From Pseudomonas beijingensis (GTDB lineage: Bacteria > Pseudomonadota > Gammaproteobacteria > Pseudomonadales > Pseudomonadaceae), in NCBI RefSeq assembly GCF_030687295.1, contig NZ_CP117425.1, positions 1,616,001-1,680,000 of the forward strand: DNA of 64,000 nucleotides, written 5' to 3'. Of this stretch, positions 9,719 through 18,990 are shown piece by piece; position 1 is the stretch's first letter; every line of letters starts with the position of its first letter. The notes under the pieces were generated by a model, which made no database searches, was not told where the DNA came from, and was given only the letters and a program-made list of their open reading frames with translations. A program made the translations under genes and the position numbers.

Positions 9719-11032
9719 TTGTTCTTTGAGCGCCACGGTGGTGGTGAGCGAGCCATTCTCGTTCACTTGGATGGACAGGACCCTGAGGCGCGCGAAGATC
9801 CGCAGGAGTTTCAGGAATTGGCTCTTTCGGCCGGCGCCGAGACCGTCGCGTTTTTCAACGTGCCGCGTCATCGGCCAACCGCCAAGTTCCTGATCGGCAG
9901 TGGCAAGGTCGAGGAGTTGCGCGACCTGGTCAAGGCCGAACAGGTCGATCTGGTGATTTTCAATCACATCCTCACGCCCAGTCAGGAGCGTAACCTCGAA
10001 CGAGTCTTCGAGTGCCGCGTGATCGACCGCACGGGGCTGATCCTCGATATCTTCGCCCAGCGCGCCCGCACCCATGAAGGCAAGCTCCAGGTCGAACTGG
10101 CCCAGCTTGAGCACATGAGTACGCGGCTGGTTCGCGGCTGGACTCACCTTGAGCGGCAAAAAGGCGGTATCGGCCTGCGCGGCCCGGGTGAAACCCAGCT
10201 GGAAACCGACCGACGCCTGTTGCGGGTTCGCCTGCGCCAGATCAAGGGGCGGCTGGAAAAGGTCCGCAGCCAGCGCGAGCAGTCGCGACGTGGCCGCAAG
10301 CGTGCGGATATCCCGACGGTTTCACTGGTGGGCTATACCAACGCCGGCAAATCGACCCTGTTCAATAACGTTACCCAATCCGACGTGTATGCCGCCGACC
10401 AGTTGTTCGCCACGCTCGACCCGACCCTGCGCCGGCTCGACCTGGACGACCTTGGGCCGATCGTGCTGGCCGACACCGTGGGCTTCATCCGTCACTTGCC
10501 GCATAAACTGGTCGAGGCTTTCCGGGCTACGCTCGAAGAGTCGAGCAACTCCGACCTGCTGCTGCACGTGATCGATGCCGCCGAGCCGGACCGGATGCTG
10601 CAGATCGAGCAGGTGATGGTGGTGCTGGGTGAGATCGGAGCCCAGGACTTGCCGATCCTCGAGGTATACAACAAACTCGATTTGCTCGAAGGCGTGGAGC
10701 CGCAGATCCAGCGCGATGCCGACGGCAAGCCGCAACGGGTCTGGCTGTCGGCCCGCGATGGCAGCGGCCTGGACCTGCTCAAGCAGGCCGTGGCCGAGCT
10801 GTTGGGCAACGATCTGTTTGTCGGCACCCTGAAGTTGCCGCAACGTTTCGCCCGGCTGCGTGCGCAGTTTTTCGAGCTGGGGGCGGTGCAAAAAGAAAGA
10901 GCACGACGAAGAAGAAGGTGTCTGCCTGCTGGCTGTTCGCCTGCCTCGGGCGGAGCTCAACCGACTGGTCAGTCGCGAAGGGCTGCAACCGATGGAATTC
11001 ATCGAGCAACACACTTTGCAATAAAAGCCTGA
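9719..11032 (+). CDS. hflX: Ribosome-associated GTPase HflX, C-terminus frame-shifted
   Basis: HflX is a ribosome-splitting and rescue GTPase. It starts with TTG at 9719 (MFFERHGGGERAILV) after AGGAG; no ATG fits. Parts: N-terminal HflX domain (about 1-190, with the GGIGLRGPGE glycine loop) and G domain (about 200-365: VGYTNAGKSTLF, DTVGFIRHLPH, NKLD). The frame is normal to about residue 392 (FELGAVQKE) and then turns into an arginine/proline-rich tail unlike the family. One base fewer in the A-rich run 10891-10900 restores a normal end (EEGVCLLAVRLPRAELN...) stopping at 11024. This is a sequencing error or a true +1 frameshift; the GTPase core is intact either way. Confidence 0.93.
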   Translation: MFFERHGGGERAILVHLDGQDPEAREDPQEFQELALSAGAETVAFFNVPRHRPTAKFLIGSGKVEELRDLVKAEQVDLVIFNHILTPSQERNLERVFECRVIDRTGLILDIFAQRARTHEGKLQVELAQLEHMSTRLVRGWTHLERQKGGIGLRGPGETQLETDRRLLRVRLRQIKGRLEKVRSQREQSRRGRKRADIPTVSLVGYTNAGKSTLFNNVTQSDVYAADQLFATLDPTLRRLDLDDLGPIVLADTVGFIRHLPHKLVEAFRATLEESSNSDLLLHVIDAAEPDRMLQIEQVMVVLGEIGAQDLPILEVYNKLDLLEGVEPQIQRDADGKPQRVWLSARDGSGLDLLKQAVAELLGNDLFVGTLKLPQRFARLRAQFFELGAVQKERARRRRRCLPAGCSPASGGAQPTGQSRRAATDGIHRATHFAIKA

Positions 11033-11109
11033 GAAAGCGGTGTCAGGCATTCTGTAGCATTGGTCGGCGCGCCGTGGGTGCGTCTTTGCTTTATCAGATG
11101 GAGAGCGCT

Positions 11110-12282
11110 ATGGCTTGGAATGAGCCGGGTGGCAACTCGAATAATCAGGATCCTTGGGGTGGCAAACGTCGTAACAACGGCGACCGCAAGGGGCCGCCAG
11201 ATCTCGACGAGGCCTTCCGAAAGCTGCAGGAAAGCCTGAACGGTTTGTTCGGTGGTGGTAAAAAACGCGGTGACGAGGGCGGCGGTCGTTCGGGCAAGGG
11301 CGGCGGTTTCGGCCTGCTCGGCATCGGTCTCGTCGTGCTGGCGGCTGTCTGGCTGTACAGCGCGGTCTATGTCGTGGACGAGCAGGAGCAGGCCGTGGTG
11401 CTGCGCTTCGGCAAGTACTACGAGACGGTTGGCCCGGGCCTGAACATCTATTTCCCGCCGATCGACCAGAAGTACATGGAGAACGTCACGCGTGAGCGGG
11501 CGTACACCAAGCAGGGCCAGATGCTGACCGAAGACGAGAACATCGTCGAAGTGCCGCTGACCGTGCAATACAAGATCACCAACCTGCAGGACTTCGTGCT
11601 GAACGTCGACCAGCCGGAAATCAGCCTGCAGCACGCGACCGAAAGCGCCTTGCGCCATGTGGTGGGTTCCACCGCCATGGACCAGGTGCTGACCGAAGGT
11701 CGTGAACTGATGGCCAGCGAAATCAAGGAGCGCCTGCAACGGTTCCTCGATACCTATCGCACCGGTATCACCGTTACCCAGGTCAACGTCCAGAGCGCAG
11801 CGGCACCGCGTGAGGTCCAGGAAGCCTTCGACGACGTGATCCGGGCCCGTGAAGACGAGCAGCGTTCGCGCAACCAGGCCGAAACCTATGCCAACGGCGT
11901 CGTGCCGGAAGCCCGTGGTCAGGCCCAGCGCATCATCGAGGACGCCAACGGTTATCGTGACGAAGTGGTCTCCCGTGCCAAGGGTGAGGCCGATCGCTTC
12001 ACCAAACTGGTAGCCGAGTATCGCAAGGCCCCTGAAGTGACCCGCCAGCGTCTGTACCTGGACACCATGCAGGAAGTCTTCAGCAACACCAGCAAGGTCC
12101 TCGTGACTGGCAACAAGAACGGCCAGAGCAATCTGCTGTACCTGCCGCTGGACAAGATGGTCGAGAGCGGTCGCAACACCAGTACGCCACCGGCCAGTTC
12201 GGCGGCGGTCAGCAATGAGGCCGGCACCCGTGCGGCGGCGGACCTGCAACAACAGCAAGCACGTACCAGGGAGAGTCGCTGA
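11110..12282 (+). CDS. hflK: FtsH protease modulator HflK
   Basis: HflK and HflC form the large membrane cage around the FtsH protease and tune its activity. The protein has 390 residues: a glycine/asparagine-rich cytoplasmic N-terminus (GNSNNQDPWGG), one membrane segment (about 64-87, FGLLGIGLVVLAAVWLYSAV), the periplasmic SPFH/band 7 domain (about 90-290), then a helical region rich in Glu/Arg and a low-complexity tail. ATG 11110 is chosen; another in-frame ATG lies at 11098. Overlaps hflC by the TGATG arrangement. Confidence 0.96.
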   Translation: MAWNEPGGNSNNQDPWGGKRRNNGDRKGPPDLDEAFRKLQESLNGLFGGGKKRGDEGGGRSGKGGGFGLLGIGLVVLAAVWLYSAVYVVDEQEQAVVLRFGKYYETVGPGLNIYFPPIDQKYMENVTRERAYTKQGQMLTEDENIVEVPLTVQYKITNLQDFVLNVDQPEISLQHATESALRHVVGSTAMDQVLTEGRELMASEIKERLQRFLDTYRTGITVTQVNVQSAAAPREVQEAFDDVIRAREDEQRSRNQAETYANGVVPEARGQAQRIIEDANGYRDEVVSRAKGEADRFTKLVAEYRKAPEVTRQRLYLDTMQEVFSNTSKVLVTGNKNGQSNLLYLPLDKMVESGRNTSTPPASSAAVSNEAGTRAAADLQQQQARTRESR

Positions 12283-13151
12283 TGAGCAATAAATCGCTGA
12301 TCGCCCTTATTGTCGGTGTCGTCGTGGCGATCGCTGCCTGGAACTGCTTCTACATCGTGGCTCAGACCGAGCGCGCGGTGTTGCTGCAATTCGGTCGCGT
12401 GGTCCAGGCTGATGTCCAGCCGGGGCTGCATGTGAAGGTGCCGTACGTCAACAAGGTGCGCAAGTTCGACGCTCGCCTGATGACGCTGGATGCGCCGACA
12501 CAACGCTTCCTGACGCTGGAAAAGAAAGCCGTGATGGTGGATGCCTACGCCAAGTGGCGCGTGAAGGATGCCGAGCGCTTCTACACCGCGACCTCTGGCC
12601 TGAAGCAGATCGCCGACGAGCGTCTGTCCCGTCGTCTGGAATCGGGCCTGCGTGACCAGTTCGGTAAGCGCACGTTGCATGAAGTGGTGTCCGGTGAGCG
12701 TGATGCGCTCATGGCCGACATCACCCGTTCGCTGAATGCGATGGCGGAAAAGGAGCTGGGTATCGAAGTGGTCGATGTCCGGGTCAAGGCCATCGACCTG
12801 CCGAAGGAAGTGAACCGCAGTGTGTTCGAGCGGATGAGTACCGAGCGTGAGCGTGAAGCCCGCGAGCACCGCGCCAAGGGTAACGAGCTGGCCGAAGGCA
12901 TCCGTGCCGACGCCGATCGCCAACGCCGTGTGCTGCTGGCCGAAGCCTATCGTGAATCGGAGGAGGTCCGGGGTGATGGTGATGCCCAGGCTGCTTCGAT
13001 CTACTCCAAGGCCTACGGTCAGGATCAGGAGTTCTACGCGTTCTACCGTAGCCTGCGTGCCTACCGTGAAAGCTTCGCGAACAAGTCCGACGTCCTGGTC
13101 CTGGACCCAAGCAGCGACTTCTTCCATTACCTGGAAAAGTCCAAGCCTTGA
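12282..13151 (+). CDS. hflC: FtsH protease modulator HflC
   Basis: Partner of HflK in the FtsH-controlling membrane complex. The protein has 289 residues: an N-terminal membrane anchor (about 5-24, LIALIVGVVVAIAAW), then an SPFH domain (about 25-210) and a long alanine/glutamate-rich helix (about 185-250) that in the family builds the wall of the HflKC cage. The start codon overlaps the hflK stop, so the pair is translationally coupled. No oddities seen. Confidence 0.96.
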   Translation: MSNKSLIALIVGVVVAIAAWNCFYIVAQTERAVLLQFGRVVQADVQPGLHVKVPYVNKVRKFDARLMTLDAPTQRFLTLEKKAVMVDAYAKWRVKDAERFYTATSGLKQIADERLSRRLESGLRDQFGKRTLHEVVSGERDALMADITRSLNAMAEKELGIEVVDVRVKAIDLPKEVNRSVFERMSTEREREAREHRAKGNELAEGIRADADRQRRVLLAEAYRESEEVRGDGDAQAASIYSKAYGQDQEFYAFYRSLRAYRESFANKSDVLVLDPSSDFFHYLEKSKP

Positions 13152-13235
13152 TGCGACGTTGACCTGAAACACTCCGCCCGGCGGCTAAAGCGTCGGGCGG
13201 GGTGATCCTTTGGGAAAACGTGTGTATGATGCGGC

Positions 13236-13259
13236 AGCCGGGAAATTCCCGGCTTTTTT
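13236..13259 (+). terminator. Rho-independent terminator between hflC and hisZ
   Basis: Perfect inverted repeat AGCCGGGAA / TTCCCGGCT with almost no loop, directly followed by six T. It ends the long operon from nnr/amiB to hflC. A TATGAT box sits 6 bp before it, so the same hairpin could also attenuate a hisZ leader; that second role is speculative. Confidence 0.75.
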
Positions 13260-13465
13260 GCGTCTGCACGTTCGATTGCGGTTCATAGGTGCAGGCGTCG
13301 GGTTGAACGACTCGACAGGTTTTTCGAGGAAAGCGCTGGGCGAGGCCGATTGCGGGCCATTCGTCACGTCGCTCATGCGCGTGTTTTGCGTATGGGCCCA
13401 GTGTTTTCTGCTTCACTCAAGGCTTGCCCGAGGGCTGGCCGCCCGGACCATAGGGGAATGGCGTA

Positions 13466-14653
13466 ATGGCAACGGTAGACCGCTGGCTGCTGCCTGATGG
13501 CATCGAAGAAGTACTGCCACCGGAAGCTGCGCGTATCGAAGTAGCGCGTCGGCAGGTGTTGGATCTGTTCCAGAGTTGGGGTTACGAATTCGTCGTCACC
13601 CCGCATATCGAGTACCTGGAATCCCTGCTCACCGGCGCGGGCCAGGACCTGGATCTGCGCACCTTCAAGGTAATCGACCCGCAGTCGGGCCGGCAGATGG
13701 GCTTTCGTGCCGACATCACGCCGCAAGTGGCGCGCATCGACGCCCACACCCTGCGCCGTGAAGGTCCGAGCCGCCTGTGCTACGCCGGCAGCGTTCTGCA
13801 TGCCCAGCCGCGTGCCTTGTCGTCTTCGCGCAGCCCGATCCAGCTGGGCGCCGAGTTGTATGGCGATGCCAGCCCGAGCAGCGACGTGGAAGTCATCAGC
13901 CTGATGTTGGCCATGCTGCAACTGGCTGACGTGCCGGATGTCCACATGGACCTGGGGCATGTCGGCATTTACCGCGGCCTGGCCCGTGCGGCCGGTTTGT
14001 CCGGTGAAGTGGAGCAACAACTGTTCGATGCCCTGCAACGCAAGGCCATCGACGAAGTCATCAGCCTGACCGAGGGCCTGCCGGCCGATCTGTCGGGCAT
14101 GCTGCGGGCACTGGTGGACCTGTGCGGCGGGCGTGAAGTATTGACCGCTGCCCGTGAACGCCTGGCTCATGCGCCGGCGCCGGTGTTGGCCGCGCTGGAT
14201 GACTTGCTGGCGATTGCCGAGCGTCTGTCGGTGCGTTTCCCCGAGTTGCCGCTGTATTTCGACCTGGGTGAGTTGCGCGGCTATCACTATCACACCGGTG
14301 TCGTGTTCGCCGTGTTCGTGCCGGGCGTGGGCCAGTCCATCGCCCAGGGCGGCCGTTATGACGACATCGGCGCCGACTTCGGTCGCGCCCGTCCGGCGAC
14401 CGGTTTCTCTACCGATTTGAAAACCCTGGTGACCCTGGGGCGTGCTGAAGTCGAGCTACCGTCTGGCGGTATCTGGATGCCTGACAGTACGGATGCGGCA
14501 CTCTGGCAGGCGGTCTGCCAGTTGCGCAGTGAGGGTCAGCGTGTCGTCCAGGCCTTGCCTGGGCAGCCTTTGGCCGCCGCCCGTGAAGCGGACTGCGACC
14601 GGCAATTGATTCAGCAGAACGGGCTTTGGCAAGTATTGCCGCTGGCTTCTTGA
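13466..14653 (+). CDS. hisZ: ATP phosphoribosyltransferase regulatory subunit HisZ
   Basis: HisZ is a catalytically dead paralogue of histidyl-tRNA synthetase. It is needed by the short form of HisG for the first step of histidine synthesis and for feedback by histidine. The protein has 395 residues. It keeps the class II synthetase fold: N-terminal [18 protein letters not shown], the motif 2 zone [15 protein letters not shown] near residue 82, and [13 protein letters not shown]. It lacks the anticodon-binding domain expected of real HisRS. Upstream of purA as in other pseudomonads. Confidence 0.94.
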   Translation: MATVDRWLLPDGIEEVLPPEAARIEVARRQVLDLFQSWGYEFVVTPHIEYLESLLTGAGQDLDLRTFKVIDPQSGRQMGFRADITPQVARIDAHTLRREGPSRLCYAGSVLHAQPRALSSSRSPIQLGAELYGDASPSSDVEVISLMLAMLQLADVPDVHMDLGHVGIYRGLARAAGLSGEVEQQLFDALQRKAIDEVISLTEGLPADLSGMLRALVDLCGGREVLTAARERLAHAPAPVLAALDDLLAIAERLSVRFPELPLYFDLGELRGYHYHTGVVFAVFVPGVGQSIAQGGRYDDIGADFGRARPATGFSTDLKTLVTLGRAEVELPSGGIWMPDSTDAALWQAVCQLRSEGQRVVQALPGQPLAAAREADCDRQLIQQNGLWQVLPLAS

Positions 14654-16000
<1,347 letters not shown>

Positions 16001-16021
16001 TAAGTCGTTGATGTGAAACAC

Positions 16022-16046
16022 AAAGGGCCCTCGTCGGGGCCCTTTG
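16022..16046 (+). terminator. Terminator after purA
   Basis: Nine-base stem AAAGGGCCC / GGGCCCTTT with a six-base loop, 21 bp after the purA stop, followed by a short T-containing run. It separates hisZ-purA from the chemoreceptor gene. Confidence 0.8.
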
Positions 16047-16150
16047 TCGTTTCTGCCTGTCGGGCGGCACGACACTTGCTATGCAACTCCATTAAGGCAC
16101 CGCTTTCCCGAGTGCCATCAAATTAATGGCGTTTGGTAGAGGGATTTCAC

Positions 16151-18085
16151 GTGTCGGCCGTTCTCTCACTGTTACAAAGCCGTTTACTGCGGCCTGTGTT
16201 CGTTACCCTGGGTATCGCCCTTTTGGTGCAGGTGCTGGTGGCCGTTGCGCTGACCCGAAGCACCGTCACGGCGCTGGAAGCCGACCTGGGCGCGCGGTTG
16301 GGAGCGGACAGCCAGAAGCTCTCCGCCGAACTGGAGCAGGCCGGGCGCGAGGTCACCTCGAGCCTGGACAGCCTGTCCGCCAATACCCGCCAGCGGCTCA
16401 ATGTCGGGCTTTCCGCTCGCCTGAAGGACGAGCAGGCGCAGTTGCGTGGGACCTTGGAGAAGGACTTGAGGGATTCCGCCAATGATATGGCGCAACTCCT
16501 GGCTTCCGTTGCGCCGCGCGCCATGTGGGACAACGACGTGCCCACCCTCTCTGAATTCGCCCGTCGGGCCCAGCGCAATCCCAACGTGCTGTTCGTCATC
16601 TATGACGATGCTGCCGGTGAGCACTTGACTCGGTATCTGAACCGGGAAAACCCGATCAACAAGGCGTTGTTGGAGAAGGGTAAAGGCGAGCGGGCGCTGG
16701 ATAAGGTGCTGGACGCGGCAAAGAACGATCCGTCGGTGTATTACCTTGAAGCCTCGATCAACCCCAATGGGGTGGAAATCGGCAAAGTCTTGATGGGGGT
16801 TTCCACGGCGTCCGTTGAAGCCGACCTGAAGGCGCTGGACCAGCGCTTCTCGGCCTTGATCGCCAGCAGCGACCAATTGGTCGGTGACAGCCTCAAAGGG
16901 GCGGCGGCCGACAGCGCCACCGCCATGCGCGGTCGCCTGGCGTCGGCCCAGGCCACGGCCACGCAAATGCAGACCAACACCGCCAGCACCGTGCAGGACG
17001 CGGCGGGCACCCTGCGCTGGCGCATCGGCTTGGGTCTGGCGCTGGTGGGCTTCGGCGTGCTGGTGTTGCTGGCCGTGGTGCTGGGGCGTCGGGTGGTCAA
17101 TCGCTTGAAGCTGCTGATCGCGGCCATGAATGACCTGGCGGCGGGCGAGGGTGACCTGACCAAGCGTGTGCAAATCAACAGCAAGGACGAAATCGGTGAC
17201 ATGGCCTCGGCGGTCAATCGCTTTGTGGATAAGTTGCAGCCCATTGTGCGTGAGGCGGGTGATGTGGCCCAGCGTACCGGTGTGGAAATCGGTGCGATGA
17301 CCTTGCGCAACTCCGGTGCCGATGCGGCGGCCGGGATGCAGCGTGATGAAGTGGCCGAGAGCCTGCGTGCGCTGTCGCAAATGGCTGACGAGGCTCAATC
17401 GGAAAGCCAGGCGATGCAGGCGGCCCTGCAGCAAGTGGTGGAGATCCGCCAGGCCACCGATGAAAACACGCGCACTTCGACCAAGGTCAGCGGCTTGATC
17501 GAGGCTTTGGCCGGACAGGTCGATACCGGGGCGAAAGTGATCGAGCGGCTGGCGCAGCAGAGCGAACAGATTGAAGTGGTGCTGACCGTGATTCACGGCA
17601 TCGCCGAGCAGACCAACTTGCTGGCCTTGAACGCGGCCATCGAGGCGGCGCGGGCCGGGGAAACCGGGCGCGGTTTTGCGGTGGTGGCGGATGAGGTGCG
17701 GGCGTTGGCGAGCAAGACCCAGAGCTCTACGGGGGACATCCAGGCGCATATCGTGGCCCTGCAGCAGGGCGCTCGCGAGGCGGTGGCCGCCATTGGCCAG
17801 GCCGGGCGCCAGGCCAATGAGGGTCTGTTGGTGCTGCGTGACAGTGCGCGCTTGCAGCAGTCGGTGCAGGCCTCTGTAGAGCAGGTGCATGCGGCCATTG
17901 GCCTGGCGACTCAGGCGGCGGCTCATCAGGCCCAGGGCGCGCAAGCGGTGCGTGGGCGGGTGGAGACCATTCATGCCCAGGCTGAGAAAGCGGCCCAGGC
18001 TGTGGTTGAGACCACGGCCAGTGGCAAGGTGCTGGATAGTTTGGCAGCGCAGTTGAAGGCGAGTTTGGGGCAGTTCAGGGCTTGA
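16151..18085 (+). CDS. Methyl-accepting chemotaxis protein
   Basis: Transmembrane chemoreceptor of 644 residues. Order: first membrane helix (about 15-34), a roughly 255-residue periplasmic sensor region rich in helix, second membrane helix (about 290-312, [19 protein letters not shown]), HAMP domain (about 313-367, [14 protein letters not shown]), then the cytoplasmic signalling hairpin (about 380-640) with the near-invariant tip [19 protein letters not shown] around residue 485. The ligand cannot be told from sequence. GTG 16151 follows AGAGGG at 7 bp; an in-frame TTG at 16133 lies before the ribosome site. No CheR-docking pentapeptide is seen at the C-terminus (ends LGQFRA). Confidence 0.93.
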   Translation: MSAVLSLLQSRLLRPVFVTLGIALLVQVLVAVALTRSTVTALEADLGARLGADSQKLSAELEQAGREVTSSLDSLSANTRQRLNVGLSARLKDEQAQLRGTLEKDLRDSANDMAQLLASVAPRAMWDNDVPTLSEFARRAQRNPNVLFVIYDDAAGEHLTRYLNRENPINKALLEKGKGERALDKVLDAAKNDPSVYYLEASINPNGVEIGKVLMGVSTASVEADLKALDQRFSALIASSDQLVGDSLKGAAADSATAMRGRLASAQATATQMQTNTASTVQDAAGTLRWRIGLGLALVGFGVLVLLAVVLGRRVVNRLKLLIAAMNDLAAGEGDLTKRVQINSKDEIGDMASAVNRFVDKLQPIVREAGDVAQRTGVEIGAMTLRNSGADAAAGMQRDEVAESLRALSQMADEAQSESQAMQAALQQVVEIRQATDENTRTSTKVSGLIEALAGQVDTGAKVIERLAQQSEQIEVVLTVIHGIAEQTNLLALNAAIEAARAGETGRGFAVVADEVRALASKTQSSTGDIQAHIVALQQGAREAVAAIGQAGRQANEGLLVLRDSARLQQSVQASVEQVHAAIGLATQAAAHQAQGAQAVRGRVETIHAQAEKAAQAVVETTASGKVLDSLAAQLKASLGQFRA

Positions 18086-18121
18086 TCGGGTTTCCACAGG
18101 CTTATACGCGACCAAAGCCTG

Positions 18122-18211
18122 TGTGGGAGCGGGCTTGCTCGCGAAGACGGTGGCACATTCAGCATTGATGCAAGCAGACCTACCGCCATCGCGAGCAAGC
18201 TCGCTCCCGCA
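18122..18211. repeat. REPIN
   Basis: Two inverted REP copies (GTGGGAGCGGGCTTGCTCGCG and its near-complement) about 45 bp apart, downstream of the chemoreceptor. Confidence 0.88.
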
Positions 18212-18252
18212 GGGATTGCAGTGGCCGCAATCTGTAGATCGTCACCGACCCA

Positions 18253-18282
18253 GTGTGGGAGCGAGCTTGCTCGCGATGGCGG
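18253..18282. repeat. Single REP sequence
   Basis: One lone REP copy (GTGTGGGAGCGAGCTTGCTC...) just past the REPIN; its partner is missing. Confidence 0.75.
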
Positions 18283-18356
18283 CCTGACAGTCGACCGGGT
18301 TCTCCCGGTCGTACTCCGATCCAATTGTTCGCAATTTTCAGATAGCAGAAACGCAA

Positions 18357-18376
18357 AAACCCGCTTTCGCGGGTTT
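18357..18376 (-). terminator. Terminator of the downstream tRNA-Leu copy
   Basis: Eight-base stem AAACCCGC / GCGGGTTT with loop TTTC. Read on the minus strand it is followed by a T run (five A on plus at 18355-18359). It lies 36 bp past the tRNA 3' end. Confidence 0.85.
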
Positions 18377-18412
18377 CTGTGAGGTTCAAGGCCGTGACCT
18401 TGAAGCTTGAAT

Positions 18413-18499
18413 TGGTGCCCAGAAGAAGACTCGAACTTCCACGACCTTGCGGTCACCAGCACCTGAAGCTGGCGTGTCTACCAATTTCACCATCTGGGC
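18413..18499 (-). tRNA. tRNA-Leu (anticodon CAG), copy 1
   Basis: 87-nt class II tRNA with encoded CCA. Acceptor arm GCCCAGA pairs with TCTGGGC; anticodon stem CCAGC / GCTGG encloses loop TTCAGGT, giving anticodon CAG (reads CUG, the commonest Leu codon in this genome). The long variable arm and the TTCGAGTC T-loop are present. Identical in all 87 bases to the copy at 18677-18763. Confidence 0.97.
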
Positions 18500-18533
18500 A
18501 GCATCTTCAGCGTTGCCGCTGTTGATGTGGCGC

Positions 18534-18562
18534 ACTATACGGAGCGCGTTTTGATCTGTAAA
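18534..18562 (-). promoter_or_regulatory. Sigma-70 promoter of tRNA-Leu copy 1
   Basis: On the minus strand: -35 TTTACA, 17-bp spacer, -10 TATAGT, then a GC-rich start region, ending about 35 bp before the tRNA. Near-consensus with ideal spacing. Confidence 0.85.
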
Positions 18563-18618
18563 CCCCTGTTTTTGTTTTAGTAATTGCCAAACGCAATTGC
18601 AGGGGGGCAGAAATGCAA

Positions 18619-18638
18619 AAACCCGCTTTCGCGGGTTT
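18619..18638 (-). terminator. Terminator of the upstream tRNA-Leu copy
   Basis: Same hairpin sequence as at 18357-18376 (AAACCCGC TTTC GCGGGTTT), with A-run on plus giving T-run on minus. It lies between the two tRNA genes, so each copy is its own transcription unit. Confidence 0.85.
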
Positions 18639-18676
18639 TTGTTGAGCTGCCAGGCCCTTGACCTGTTGCTCGAAAT

Positions 18677-18763
18677 TGGTGCCCAGAAGAAGACTCGAAC
18701 TTCCACGACCTTGCGGTCACCAGCACCTGAAGCTGGCGTGTCTACCAATTTCACCATCTGGGC
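18677..18763 (-). tRNA. tRNA-Leu (anticodon CAG), copy 2
   Basis: Second 87-nt tRNA-Leu with encoded CCA, anticodon CAG, base-for-base identical to copy 1. The two lie 264 bp apart (start to start) in a repeated unit that also contains the promoter and terminator. Confidence 0.97.
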
Positions 18764-18799
18764 AGTATCGGCAACGTGTGTACGTCGTCGATGGCGCGC

Positions 18800-18828
18800 A
18801 CTATACGGAGCGTGTTTTTAACTGTAAA
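18800..18828 (-). promoter_or_regulatory. Sigma-70 promoter of tRNA-Leu copy 2
   Basis: Minus strand TTTACA, 17-bp spacer, TATAGT, the same boxes as for copy 1, with a few changed spacer bases. Confidence 0.85.
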
Positions 18829-18990
18829 CCCCTCCGGAGAAAAAAACCGCTAAATTTCACGAGCGGTGCTTTCCGAGTGCTTCGAAGGCAGGTCAAATGA
18901 CCCTGAAAACGCTATCGGATGCTTGAAATTTCCCGTTTCATTAAGCCTATGCCAAACTAACCCGCATATAGACAAGGTGAAAACTCTCTA

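Noticed and set aside
10918..11110. Long N-terminal extension of hflK
   Set aside because: It overlaps hflX and has no ribosome site; the family start is at 11110.
16081..16130. Flagellar sigma-28 promoter before the chemoreceptor
   Set aside because: A GCCATCAA box is present but the spacing to a TAAG box is about 17 instead of 15, too weak to claim.
18413..18763. tRNA-Leu pair as an island attachment site
   Set aside because: No integrase, no partial 3' tRNA repeat within the window, and gene order on both sides is the core order.
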